Below are positions 9,654 through 18,227 of a stretch of 64,000 bases of DNA, piece by piece. The notes beneath the pieces were generated by a model. That model worked only from the letters and a program-made list of their open reading frames with translations, was not told the origin of the DNA and ran no database searches. This DNA is from JABMNT01 sp048262255. Its GTDB lineage: Bacteria > Pseudomonadota > Alphaproteobacteria > Rhodospirillales > Casp-alpha2. Location of the stretch: the NCBI GenBank assembly GCA_048262255.1, contig JBLXFH010000002.1, positions 372,001-436,000 on the forward strand, in the 5' to 3' direction. Position numbers and translations under genes: made by a program. Numbering within the stretch: the first letter of the stretch is position 1; each line of letters begins with the position of its first letter.

Positions 9654-10748
9654 TCATGCATCCAGGGCACGACAATCCTCTGCTTCCCATCCGATCTGGG
9701 TCACTTCCCCCTTCTTAAGGTGGACGTGACCATGTGAGTTCGGCACTTTCACAACAAATTCGCTGTTGCCGGTCAAACTCACACGACTGCGGATATGGTC
9801 ACCCAAATAAATGAGTTCCTCAACTTTCGCTTCCAGTGAATTTTCTGTTTCACCTTTAGCAGCTCCAATGGTTACCCGTTCCGGGCGCAGCGACAAGGTG
9901 GTCCGGCTACCGACGCCGCCAATATTCACGGCCAACGCCTTGACGACACCGCCGCCACCTTCCAGTTCGACCTGACAAAACTCACCATCCACTGAAACAA
10001 CCTTGCCAAATAACCGGTTGTTCTCGCCGATAAAGCCGGCGACGAAGGCATTGAGCGGTTTTTCGTATAGCTCATCCGGCGGCGCCAACTGCTGGACAAT
10101 TCCATCATCGAAAACCGCAATCCGGTCTGACATGGTCAGCGCTTCTGACTGATCGTGTGTCACGTAAACCATCGTCACTTGCAGGTTTTCATGAATGTGT
10201 TTGATCTCGTACTGCATTTCTTCGCGCAGGTTTTTATCAAGCGCCCCTAAAGGCTCATCCATAAGAACCAGCTTAGGCTCGAACACCAAAGCGCGGGAAA
10301 CAGCAACGCGTTGTTGTTGCCCACCGGATAATTGCGCCGGTCGGCGATCTCCAAAGCCGTCAAGGCGAACCATACCAAGTGCGCGATTGACCTTCTCCTC
10401 GATTTCCGCCTTTCCCATCCCGCGCACTTCCAGTGGAAACGCGAGATTTTCAGCAACGGTCATATGCGGAAACAGGGCATAATTCTGGAATACCATGCCA
10501 ATTCCCCGCTTATGAGGCGGGACATTGTTAATGGGAACACCTTCCAGATAAATTTCGCCGTGGGTTGCGGGTTCAAAACCCGCCAGCATCATCAGACAGG
10601 TCGTTTTGCCGGAACCGGACGGCCCAAGCATGGTGACAAATTCACCTTTTTTCACATCGAGATTGAAATTTTTTACAACTAACGTTTCGCCGTCATAACT
10701 TTTTTGGACTGAGTCAAACTTTACAAGAATATCGGCTGCATCCGACAT
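9654..10748 (-). CDS. ABC transporter ATP-binding protein, PotA-like
   Basis: The ATPase of the polyamine-type importer, about 364 residues. Visible motifs are Walker A GPSGSGKTT, Q-loop VFQNYALFPHMT, signature LSGGQQQR, Walker B VLMDEP and the H-loop VTHDQ. A C-terminal TOBE/OB regulatory region follows at about residues 235-364. The ATG at 10748 is preferred; the frame also allows GTG at 10766. It is the first gene of the operon and faces a 640-base noncoding region that should hold its promoter. Confidence 0.9.
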   Translation of the reverse strand: MSDAADILVKFDSVQKSYDGETLVVKNFNLDVKKGEFVTMLGPSGSGKTTCLMMLAGFEPATHGEIYLEGVPINNVPPHKRGIGMVFQNYALFPHMTVAENLAFPLEVRGMGKAEIEEKVNRALGMVRLDGFGDRRPAQLSGGQQQRVAVSRALVFEPKLVLMDEPLGALDKNLREEMQYEIKHIHENLQVTMVYVTHDQSEALTMSDRIAVFDDGIVQQLAPPDELYEKPLNAFVAGFIGENNRLFGKVVSVDGEFCQVELEGGGGVVKALAVNIGGVGSRTTLSLRPERVTIGAAKGETENSLEAKVEELIYLGDHIRSRVSLTGNSEFVVKVPNSHGHVHLKKGEVTQIGWEAEDCRALDA

Positions 10749-11391
10749 ATCGATTACTATCCCCACATTTTTTCATCGACCAAAACGGCCGGTTGAGCTG
10801 TTTGTTTAGTATTGATGTCGGAACCGTAACATGATTGTTCCCGAAATAACAAATGCCGTTCCCAACCTCTTTATCAGTATAGGCAAATTTTGGTTTTGAA
10901 AACTGGTGTAAAACCGACACTTTTTTAGTCCTGCACCCCATAGGGGAAGCAAAAAAGCCATCGTATATCGTCCAAATTCTAAAACAAATTAAACTAATAA
11001 AATTACCGAAATCTATCAAAATAAAGAATAATATTTAAAAATGATCAGGTTGAATGTCTCCGTATTTGACAAAAATAAATAGAAAGTAAGTAAAATATTA
11101 TGGAAATCCTGCGCGAAATATCAGGGCGCGCCCCGGATTTATTAAAATCAACCCCATAATCATCCCGACTGTTTATATGTGAGCCTAAATTAACGGCCCA
11201 CAAAAATACCAATTAGATATTTTTTTATTTAATATCAAATACTTAAATTCTATTTTCACCTATGCAATTTACGCATTTCTCATATGCAGTAATACCACAA
11301 TACTTTTTTCGCAAAGAGGCGTAATTGGACCGCGAAACTTAGAGATCAACACCGGAAAACACCTGAGACACCGGCATTTTGGAGAGAAGAT
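10749..11391. other. AT-rich intergenic region
   Basis: About 640 bases between the divergent importer operon and the small gene at 11392 hold no convincing coding sequence. The part from about 10980 to 11270 is strikingly AT-rich compared with the flanks. It contains a candidate plus-strand promoter (11066) and an imperfect inverted repeat AAATCC...GGATTT at 11104-11140 with internal GCGCG/CGCGC pairing. The importer promoter should also lie here, near 10760-10950 on the minus strand, but I could not fix its boxes. Confidence 0.6.
11066..11096 (+). promoter_or_regulatory. candidate sigma-70 promoter
   Basis: TTGACA at 11066-11071 is a perfect -35 box. TAAAAT at 11091-11096 is a five-of-six -10 box, but the spacer is 19 bases, longer than ideal. 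If used, it would give a leader of nearly 290 bases before the small gene at 11392. In such AT-rich DNA chance matches are likely. Confidence 0.3.
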
Positions 11392-11625
11392 ATGTACGGA
11401 GTAGATAAAAATTTTGCAGCACCGCACACGGGTATTGTTCTGGCGATTAGCGACCTGATTGCCCCAGTTGTTTTCACGCTGGCCAATCTTGTTATTTCCG
11501 GTGTCAGTACACTTTTCTCCAAGCTTGCCAAAAGAACCCGCAAGCAGGCCGTCGTAAGCGCCCCTTATCTGGCTTTGGTAACGGTTCCTGGAAACTTCGT
11601 AACCAGTGCTTTCAAAACCTGGTAA
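11392..11625 (+). CDS. small protein of unknown function, possibly membrane-associated
   Basis: A 77-residue frame with ATG at 11392 preceded by GGAGAG at a normal distance, and followed within 25 bases by a strong intrinsic terminator. That makes an independent short transcription unit likely. The product has a hydrophobic stretch at about residues 15-42 (IVLAISDLIAPVVFTLANLV), then a basic patch KLAKRTRKQ, then a second hydrophobic part ending FKTW. I recognise no family. It could be a small membrane protein or an amphipathic peptide. Base composition shifts from AT-rich upstream to ordinary inside the gene. Confidence 0.6.
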   Translation: MYGVDKNFAAPHTGIVLAISDLIAPVVFTLANLVISGVSTLFSKLAKRTRKQAVVSAPYLALVTVPGNFVTSAFKTW

Positions 11626-11647
11626 GCGATCCACGGCATTGAGTTCA

Positions 11648-11679
11648 GAAAACCCGCCCGAAACGGCGGGTTTTCTTTT
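11648..11679 (+). terminator. intrinsic terminator
   Basis: Perfect 11-base-pair stem GAAAACCCGCC / GGCGGGTTTTC with a six-base loop CGAAAC, immediately followed by a T-rich tail. It lies 22 bases past the stop of the small gene and 58 bases before the AsnB gene, so it ends the small-gene transcript and separates it from asnB. Confidence 0.88.
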
Positions 11680-11736
11680 GCCCAATCATCCAATTCGCCT
11701 CTGGACAGAGGCGCACATTTGAGACAAACCTGACCC

Positions 11737-13761
11737 ATGTGCGCAATTGCCGGATTATTCCTCTCTGATAAAGCGGCCCTGCCGTCAACGCCTCTGCTTG
11801 AGGCGCTGAAAGCCATGAGTGAAACCATGGCCCACCGTGGGCCGGATGGTGACGGCTTCTGGGTCTCCAATGATCAGTCCGTTGGTTTCGCCCACCGTCG
11901 CCTCGCGATCGTCGATTTATCGCCAGATGCCGCGCAGCCCATGAGCAACGCAGACGGCTCTCTGCAACTCACCTTCAATGGCGAGATTTACAACCACGCA
12001 ATCCTTCGTAAAGAACTGGAAGCCGCTGGGTATACGTTCAAAACAGACCACTCCGACAGCGAAGTTCTGATCCATGGTTTTCGGGAGTGGGGGATTGATG
12101 GTCTGGTTGAGCGCCTTGACGGAATGTTTGCTTTCGCCATCTGGGATGTCGATACCCAGACATTAACCCTGGCGCGCGACCGCATTGGCATCAAACCAAT
12201 CTATTTTTCCCGCTTTGGTGGCGTTTTTCGCTTTGCTTCAGAAATCAAGGCCATCCTGAGCGACCCAGCTGTTCCCAGAGAGACCGACAACACCGCCCTG
12301 AACCACTATCTCAGCTTCATGATCGCACCGGCGCCGCTGACTCTATTCAAGGGCATCTACAAATTACCAGCGGCCCATATTATGGAAGTCAGTACGACGG
12401 GACATATATCCACCCGACGCTACTGGGATGCGCTCCCTTCCCCATCAAGCGATGCTCCCCTCAGCGAGCAGGACTGTATCACCGGCATTCGCAGCCGCCT
12501 GGAAGCCGCTGTGGAAAAGCGATTGATGTCGGACGTGCCGTTCGGCGTATTTCTATCCGGCGGCATCGACTCTTCGGCAAACGTTGCCCTGATGAGCCAA
12601 ATGATGGATCGCCCTGTCGATACCTTCACCATCGGCTTCAAGGATTACACGCACCTGAATGAGCTCGATTACGCCCATCAGGTTGCAGAGCGCTACAAAA
12701 CCAACCATCACGAAATTCTGGTCGACGAGACCGATATGCTGAATTACCTGGATGACCTGGTCCACCATCAGGACGAACCCATTGCCGACTGGGTTTGTGT
12801 GCCACTGTATTTTGTCTCCAAGCTGGCGAAAGACAATGGTGTCACGGTTGTTCAGGTGGGTGAAGGGGCGGACGAGCAGTTCTGCGGATACGACAGTTGG
12901 ATGACCTACCTGAAAACTTATAGTTCTTTCTGGAATCCCTATACAAAATATGTCCCCAAGTTCCTGCGTTCAGCGATCGGCGCCGTGGCCCACGCATTAG
13001 CACCTTCGAAACGTGGGGCCGGTGCACAAATGGCGGAGGCCATGTCGCGAGCCGGAACCGGCCATGATCTGTTCTGGAGCGGTGCCAACGCCTTCTGGAA
13101 CGTTCACAAATCCCGCGCACTCGGCTCCGGCTGGGTCAACAAATCCGATTTTGCAAAAGATTTGGCTGACACCGGCCTCAATTTGGTCGGTCTGAACAGC
13201 ACAAACAGCGGCGACATCATTAACGGATACCTGAAGGATCTCAACGCCGCAGACAAAAGCCCGGACCCGTTAACCCGCATGAGCTACAACGAATTTCGCC
13301 TACGCCTGCCGGAACTGTTATTGATGCGGGTCGACAAGATCAGCATGTCGACCTCCATAGAAGGACGCGTGCCGTTTCTCGATCATGGTTTGGTTGAATT
13401 TACACAGAACATTCCGCAACGCCTGAAGGTCAAGGATGGGATCAAGAAGTATCTGCTGAAAAAAGCGGTGGTCGACCTGTTGCCGGAAGACATCATCCAC
13501 CGCAAAAAAATGGGGTTCGCGGCGCCTGTTGAGCAATGGTTAAAAGGCGACTTCGGCAAGCGTGCCGAACAAACCATTCTCAATTGTGAACTGGTCAAAA
13601 ACGCGACCCTGAATCGGGACTATATTACGGCCCGCTTCAAGGAGCACCGCGCCGGCGCCGCCGACCACGCCCTGCACATCTGGACACTATTTAATCTGTG
13701 CGCCTGGCATGATCACTGGATCAAGGCCGACGAGGAACGACCTGCCAGTAACACCTTATAA
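11737..13761 (+). CDS. asnB: asparagine synthase (glutamine-hydrolysing) / AsnB-type amidotransferase
   Basis: Residues 2-200 form the class II glutaminase domain with the catalytic Cys2 (MCAIAG) and the FNGEIYN and HRGPDG motifs. The synthetase domain follows with the PP-loop SGGIDSS near residue 276. The full length of 674 residues is normal for the long AsnB group. Such enzymes amidate aspartate. In surface-polysaccharide loci, paralogues are thought to amidate sugar carboxyl groups. It sits at the edge of a glycosyltransferase cluster, and its 3' end overlaps the convergent glycosyltransferase gene by 49 bases. A second AsnB lies 2.3 kb away, which supports a cluster-specific role over general asparagine supply. 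Confidence 0.88.
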   Translation: MCAIAGLFLSDKAALPSTPLLEALKAMSETMAHRGPDGDGFWVSNDQSVGFAHRRLAIVDLSPDAAQPMSNADGSLQLTFNGEIYNHAILRKELEAAGYTFKTDHSDSEVLIHGFREWGIDGLVERLDGMFAFAIWDVDTQTLTLARDRIGIKPIYFSRFGGVFRFASEIKAILSDPAVPRETDNTALNHYLSFMIAPAPLTLFKGIYKLPAAHIMEVSTTGHISTRRYWDALPSPSSDAPLSEQDCITGIRSRLEAAVEKRLMSDVPFGVFLSGGIDSSANVALMSQMMDRPVDTFTIGFKDYTHLNELDYAHQVAERYKTNHHEILVDETDMLNYLDDLVHHQDEPIADWVCVPLYFVSKLAKDNGVTVVQVGEGADEQFCGYDSWMTYLKTYSSFWNPYTKYVPKFLRSAIGAVAHALAPSKRGAGAQMAEAMSRAGTGHDLFWSGANAFWNVHKSRALGSGWVNKSDFAKDLADTGLNLVGLNSTNSGDIINGYLKDLNAADKSPDPLTRMSYNEFRLRLPELLLMRVDKISMSTSIEGRVPFLDHGLVEFTQNIPQRLKVKDGIKKYLLKKAVVDLLPEDIIHRKKMGFAAPVEQWLKGDFGKRAEQTILNCELVKNATLNRDYITARFKEHRAGAADHALHIWTLFNLCAWHDHWIKADEERPASNTL

Positions 13762-14879
13762 GACGCAATCGTCCGTTCTGAATAGTCCTGCCAATTGTGG
13801 CCCGCTTGCACCGTCACCAAGGCCTTCTGGCCCATGGATTGACGCAACGCTCCATTATCAATCAACTCCTCAAGCGCGTCTGCCAAGGCCGCACTGTCAG
13901 CGGGCGGAACAACAAGGCCGTTCTCTCCAGACGTTAATAAGTCCGCCGCCCCGGTCACGTCTGTGGTCACCACCGGCAGTCCACAGGCCATGGCTTGCGG
14001 GATCACCATACCATAACCTTCTTCCAGTGAAGGCAGGCAAAAGATATCGGCGCGTTCATAAGCCGTGATCAGCGCTGCGCCTGAAACAGCTCCATGAACA
14101 GTCATATTCTGTAGAACTTCATCCCGCAGAAAGGCCGCATAATCCGGGGATACAGGCCCAACGATATGCAATTCGGCTTTTGCCGACAGCCGCTGGAACG
14201 CCTTGATCAGCCACGGCACGCCTTTGCGTATGCCGACGCCGCCGACAAACAAAACCTGCGGCTTGCGATCAATGGGCCGCTGGTTCGGCGCGCGAAAGCG
14301 CGTGAGATCGACACCCAAGCCGTTCATCAACAGCTTTTCAGGGGCAAACCCACGCTCGATAAAGGTCTGGGCGGCATAGCGGGAGGGTACAGAAATGCGG
14401 TCCGCCAACGCATATTCCTGTTCTTCGCGTTCAATCATTTCCGGTTCTGTCTCCGAAAATACGAGACCAAAATCCTTGTAGGCGGCCTTCAGGACGTCTG
14501 TTTGCGCGGCAATGTGGGTCGAGCCGCGTTCAATAATCACCTTTGATCCGTTGGCTTGTGCCATTGCTATGGCTTCCAGGGAAGCCGAACTCCAGCCGAC
14601 GAACAGATCCGATTGTGGATTCAAATGGCTTCTCGCGAAACGGTCGAAGGCCTTGGCGATAGCCAGATCAGGTTTTGCACCGATCCCGAATTTAGAATAT
14701 AGCCGACGCTGAAGTTCCAGAAGCCAGGCGCTTTCAACAGGGGCGCCCCGGCCAACGGCTTTCCGCGCCGCAAACGCCGGATAGGTTGTCAGCAACTGAT
14801 TGAGGTGGCCCTGCCCATAAAGCCCCCTTGCCAACTCGAATGCATGGTAGCGCCCGTGCACAGAAACAGAAACCTTCAT
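13713..14879 (-). CDS. GT4-family glycosyltransferase
   Basis: A 388-residue GT-B glycosyltransferase. The C-terminal donor domain has FVGGVGIRKG, and the EGYGMVIPQAMACG segment with the paired Glu of the EX7E motif. It transfers a sugar from a nucleotide-sugar donor, most likely during polysaccharide repeat-unit assembly at the cytoplasmic face. Its start overlaps the stop of the upstream glycosyltransferase by four bases (ATGA), so the two are translationally coupled. Donor and acceptor are unknown. Confidence 0.85.
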   Translation of the reverse strand: MKVSVSVHGRYHAFELARGLYGQGHLNQLLTTYPAFAARKAVGRGAPVESAWLLELQRRLYSKFGIGAKPDLAIAKAFDRFARSHLNPQSDLFVGWSSASLEAIAMAQANGSKVIIERGSTHIAAQTDVLKAAYKDFGLVFSETEPEMIEREEQEYALADRISVPSRYAAQTFIERGFAPEKLLMNGLGVDLTRFRAPNQRPIDRKPQVLFVGGVGIRKGVPWLIKAFQRLSAKAELHIVGPVSPDYAAFLRDEVLQNMTVHGAVSGAALITAYERADIFCLPSLEEGYGMVIPQAMACGLPVVTTDVTGAADLLTSGENGLVVPPADSAALADALEELIDNGALRQSMGQKALVTVQAGHNWQDYSERTIASYKVLLAGRSSSALIQ

Positions 14880-16096
14880 AGGTTACCCCGCGCCCGTTCA
14901 AGAACCCGCTCGAGGGTATCCGCCTGTCCCCGCCAACTGTATTGCGCCAGTTTTTCAGGCGACACTGAAGCGGGCTCGGAATTTTCCAATTCGGCAAAAG
15001 CATGCGCCACCGCATCCGGCGAGCCGCAGGAACGCAGAGTCCCGGCCACCGTTGTGGCAATATCCTCGGCTTCCCTGATCTCCTCGGGGAAAACGACAAC
15101 CGGTCGGTTCGCCGCCAGCAATTCAAACAGCTTATGGTGAAAGATGAATTGACCCGGCATGCGGATATAGGCGTTGACGTCGGCTGCCCGTTGTCGCGCG
15201 ACAAGTTCCGCCAAGGGCATAAATCCGCCGATATCGAGGGTGCAATAGGCGCTTAAACGTGCAGCGCCGTGGGCGACCCGTTGCTGGTCATTGCCCCGAT
15301 AGGAAAACCGGACTGGCCTGGCCCCGGTAGATAGCCGCGCCCGCAACCAGTGTTCCAGCCCATCAACAAAGCCGACCAGATTCTCCTCCCGGTAAATGCT
15401 GCCGCTGAGCAAAACTTCATAGACCGGATTTTCCGGGCGGTTTGCTTCAGCACGTTCCGGCAGGTCAAAGCCGCTATAGAGAACCGATTTGTGCTGATGG
15501 AACCACAAATCGGCTTCCGCCTTCTGGCCTTCGGAAAAGGTCGTCATATGCGCCGCATCCTGATAGCGGCTGGCTATCCAGCGCCGCAGTCCTGTCGGGA
15601 TGAAGTTTTGCCAGTTGTCCTTGATGTCGGCGACCCACGGGCAGTGCGCCCGCCGGGCCACTTGCTGACCAATATTCCACACGCCTGTATTCCCAAAACT
15701 GGCCCAAACCATATCGGGCTGAAAGGCCGTGACAAGCGGGCCCAGATAGGGTGCAGCGCCCTTCTGCCAATCGCCATAGAGCCCGCCCTCGCACAGATAG
15801 CGCTGGGCAATCAGCGCTTTGCGCTGGGCCCCGCCAAACTCGCCATTTCGAAACCGGCTCAGGGTTTTATCCGAAGCCGGTTGCACAGCCAGAACGAAAG
15901 GCGACGCCCAGTCGTGCGCCCCCAACGCTGCCGCCAGCTGTTCCGGCGCGACAGATGCAGCTTGAGCATCCTGAGTTTCCGTCAGCAGGACCATCTGATG
16001 ACCTTTGTCAGCCATGGCTTCGGCGAATTTCCGCATCCGCAAGGCGCAGACGTGGGGCATATCCGGGTGGCAGTGATTGACAAAAACGGCGCGCAT
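14876..16096 (-). CDS. glycosyltransferase, GT4-like (weak donor-site conservation)
   Basis: A 406-residue protein starting MRAVFVNHCHPDMPHV, with the N-terminal Rossmann layout of GT-B enzymes. A C-terminal half ends with a segment like HHKLFELLAANRPVVVFPEE, where the usual EX7E acidic pair is weakly kept. It lies between AsnB at 16112 and the coupled GT4 gene, all on the minus strand. That makes an asnB-GT-GT operon with spacings of 15 and -4 bases. The role in polysaccharide assembly is inferred from context. Confidence 0.75.
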   Translation of the reverse strand: MRAVFVNHCHPDMPHVCALRMRKFAEAMADKGHQMVLLTETQDAQAASVAPEQLAAALGAHDWASPFVLAVQPASDKTLSRFRNGEFGGAQRKALIAQRYLCEGGLYGDWQKGAAPYLGPLVTAFQPDMVWASFGNTGVWNIGQQVARRAHCPWVADIKDNWQNFIPTGLRRWIASRYQDAAHMTTFSEGQKAEADLWFHQHKSVLYSGFDLPERAEANRPENPVYEVLLSGSIYREENLVGFVDGLEHWLRARLSTGARPVRFSYRGNDQQRVAHGAARLSAYCTLDIGGFMPLAELVARQRAADVNAYIRMPGQFIFHHKLFELLAANRPVVVFPEEIREAEDIATTVAGTLRSCGSPDAVAHAFAELENSEPASVSPEKLAQYSWRGQADTLERVLERARGNL

Positions 16097-16111
16097 GGTT
16101 CGATCCGTCCC

Positions 16112-18019
16112 TTACACAAAAACCGGAACGCGCGGTTCGGTTTTCAGGCGTTCAACAAAATGTTTTTGCCAAGCTTCAGCAATAATTGGTTTCCAGAGCG
16201 TCCAGGCCAAATGGCCCTCACCACCATCAAACCGCGCCAAAGCGGATTGCCACCATTTGGCGTTCCAGTAACCCCGGTTCTGGAAATCCACCCCGGTGAG
16301 TGTTTCCCTCACCAGTCCCTGCAGGGCACCGGCAAACCATGCCTCCTGCGGCGGGCGAAAGCCCTGTTTGTTCCAGCGGGTGCGGATGTCGTCCGGCAAC
16401 ACATCCCGCATGGCGTGGCGCAGCAAGCGCTTGGTTTCTCCATTGCCCATCAGGGTATCGGGCTTTAGCGAAAAGGCGAACTCGGCCAGACGGTGATCGC
16501 AAAACGGCAGGCGCACTTCACGCGAATGAGCCATTGAGTTGCGGTCTCCATAGCGCAGCAGGGTCGGCAGATGGGCGTGTAGGCTGTCATCCTTCAAAGC
16601 CGCCATTAAGGGATTAAAGCGCGTGTCCGACTGACGTTGATTGGCTGAGGCCAAATCCGCCGCCAGATCACGCCGGACACCAAACAAAAAATCGCTGCCC
16701 CGGCCAAGACCATTCGCCAACGACCAGCGCAGCCCCATGGGCAACCGCCCCTTCCAGCTATCGCTGCCACCGGAAAGCGCTGCCGGATAGCGGGCTTCGA
16801 TAACCGCTTTTTCTGCTCTTACTGTGCCCCCATCCGCCATCGCCGCCCGGGCTCGTAAATAAGGCTTAAAATACTGCTCATAACCACCGAGGATTTCATC
16901 CGCCCCCTGCCCATCGAGCAGTACCGTAATGCCGTGTTCTTTCGCCAGCCGGAACACCGACCACTGGGCAAACTGGCTACTTGAGCCCACCGGCAGTTCG
17001 TTAAACCACATAAAATCCGCCAGTTCTTCGGCGAGTCCTTCCGCCCTTGGTTCTGTCACATGCGGGGTCACTTGTTCGGCTTTGACGACAAGATCGGCAA
17101 AGGCCCCTTCATCGGCCGATGTTCCCGGAAACCGCCCGGTGAAAGTGTGATACGGCACACCAGCCCCCAAAATGCGCCGGTTGAGGCCGACGATGGAACT
17201 GGAATCAAGTCCACCCGACAGGCAGGAACCGACCGGTACATCGCTGCGCATGCGGAGACGCACCGACTCTTCCAGCAATTCACGAAACTGTTGTGACGCC
17301 ACCTCAAAGCTCAAGCCGCAATCTTCTCCCGGTTCAATATCCCAATAACGCGCCACGGTGGTCTTCAAATCCGCCACATCCAGATGCAGGCATTCGGCCG
17401 GCAACAGCTGTTTGATACCTATAAAGGCCGTCTCCGGTGCATCATCGAGACCCTGGCGGGTATCGTGCAAAAACCGTAAAATCCGGGTGTCGTCTGTCTC
17501 CACCACCAATCCGTCAAGCGCAAACAGCGCCTTGTATTCCGAGGCGAATGCAAAATAATCATCCGTCTCCACATAGAGAAACGGCTTTTCGCCAAACCGG
17601 TCGCGGGCGCAAAACAGGGTTTGCTTCCGCGTATCAAAAATTGCGAAGGCGAACATGCCGTTCAATTCGGCAAGGCAGGCATCCCCCCATGTCTTGTAGG
17701 CTTCAAGAAGCACTTCCGTATCGCATTTGCTTTTGAACACGACGCCTTCGCCACGCAGCCTTTCCGCCAGTTCCAGATAATTGTAAATCTCGCCATTAAA
17801 GGTGATCACATAGCGCCCGGAACTGTCCGTCATCGGCTGCGCTCCGGCTTCGGAGGTGTCGATGATCGCCAGTCGGCGGTGGCCGAAACCGACCCTTTTG
17901 TCGTCGCTCAGCCATAATCCGTCGCCATCGGGCCCGCGGTGAACGAGACGCGTTGTCATGGCCGCAAGGGCGGCTGGATTGATGGCGCGTTTGGCGACAA
18001 GGCCGACGATCCCGCACAT
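16112..18019 (-). CDS. asnB: asparagine synthase (glutamine-hydrolysing), second AsnB-type amidotransferase
   Basis: A 635-residue AsnB with Cys2 (MCGIVG), HRGPDGDG, FNGEIYN and the PP-loop SGGLDSSS near residue 268. It shares the layout of the AsnB at 11737 but differs widely in the C-terminal half, so it is an old paralogue and not a fresh duplication. It is the first gene of the minus-strand asnB-GT-GT operon. Amidation of a glycan uronic acid or of an amino-acid decoration is a reasonable inference; plain asparagine synthesis is the alternative. Confidence 0.87.
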   Translation of the reverse strand: MCGIVGLVAKRAINPAALAAMTTRLVHRGPDGDGLWLSDDKRVGFGHRRLAIIDTSEAGAQPMTDSSGRYVITFNGEIYNYLELAERLRGEGVVFKSKCDTEVLLEAYKTWGDACLAELNGMFAFAIFDTRKQTLFCARDRFGEKPFLYVETDDYFAFASEYKALFALDGLVVETDDTRILRFLHDTRQGLDDAPETAFIGIKQLLPAECLHLDVADLKTTVARYWDIEPGEDCGLSFEVASQQFRELLEESVRLRMRSDVPVGSCLSGGLDSSSIVGLNRRILGAGVPYHTFTGRFPGTSADEGAFADLVVKAEQVTPHVTEPRAEGLAEELADFMWFNELPVGSSSQFAQWSVFRLAKEHGITVLLDGQGADEILGGYEQYFKPYLRARAAMADGGTVRAEKAVIEARYPAALSGGSDSWKGRLPMGLRWSLANGLGRGSDFLFGVRRDLAADLASANQRQSDTRFNPLMAALKDDSLHAHLPTLLRYGDRNSMAHSREVRLPFCDHRLAEFAFSLKPDTLMGNGETKRLLRHAMRDVLPDDIRTRWNKQGFRPPQEAWFAGALQGLVRETLTGVDFQNRGYWNAKWWQSALARFDGGEGHLAWTLWKPIIAEAWQKHFVERLKTEPRVPVFV

Positions 18020-18145
18020 GCGGCTGGCTCCCTAAATTTTGCGTCCCACGCCAAGGGGTTAGCTCCCTCGGCACAGGCCATCTTCTGCTATCCCCATACA
18101 CCATCAAACGGCGGGTGTCACCTGAGCGATGATAACAACCAACCC

Positions 18146-18174
18146 TTGACAGATTTGGACGATTGTCCTAATTG
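18146..18174 (+). promoter_or_regulatory. promoter of the TetR-YciI-Tag operon
   Basis: TTGACA at 18146-18151 is a perfect -35 element. Seventeen bases later TAATTG (18169-18174) can serve as a weak -10. The first operator lies between and over these boxes. Confidence 0.5.
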
Positions 18175-18199
18175 TTTATTTGTAGGACAGCCGTCCAAA
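18154..18199. promoter_or_regulatory. paired operators for the TetR-type regulator
   Basis: Two 17-base elements, TTTGGACGATTGTCCTA (18154-18170) and TAGGACAGCCGTCCAAA (18183-18199), are inverted copies of each other with only two mismatches. Each also has its own GGAC-N4-GTCC dyad. They overlap the promoter and end 28 bases before the TetR start codon. This is the usual design for autorepression by a TetR dimer at each half. Confidence 0.75.
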
Positions 18200-18227
18200 T
18201 AATTACTTTTTCGGAGAGACATTCCCG

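Noticed and set aside
15350..16468. Plus-strand frame of 372 codons across the glycosyltransferase and AsnB genes
   Set aside because: It is antisense to two well-supported genes and has no recognisable domain; a shadow of GC-rich coding sequence.
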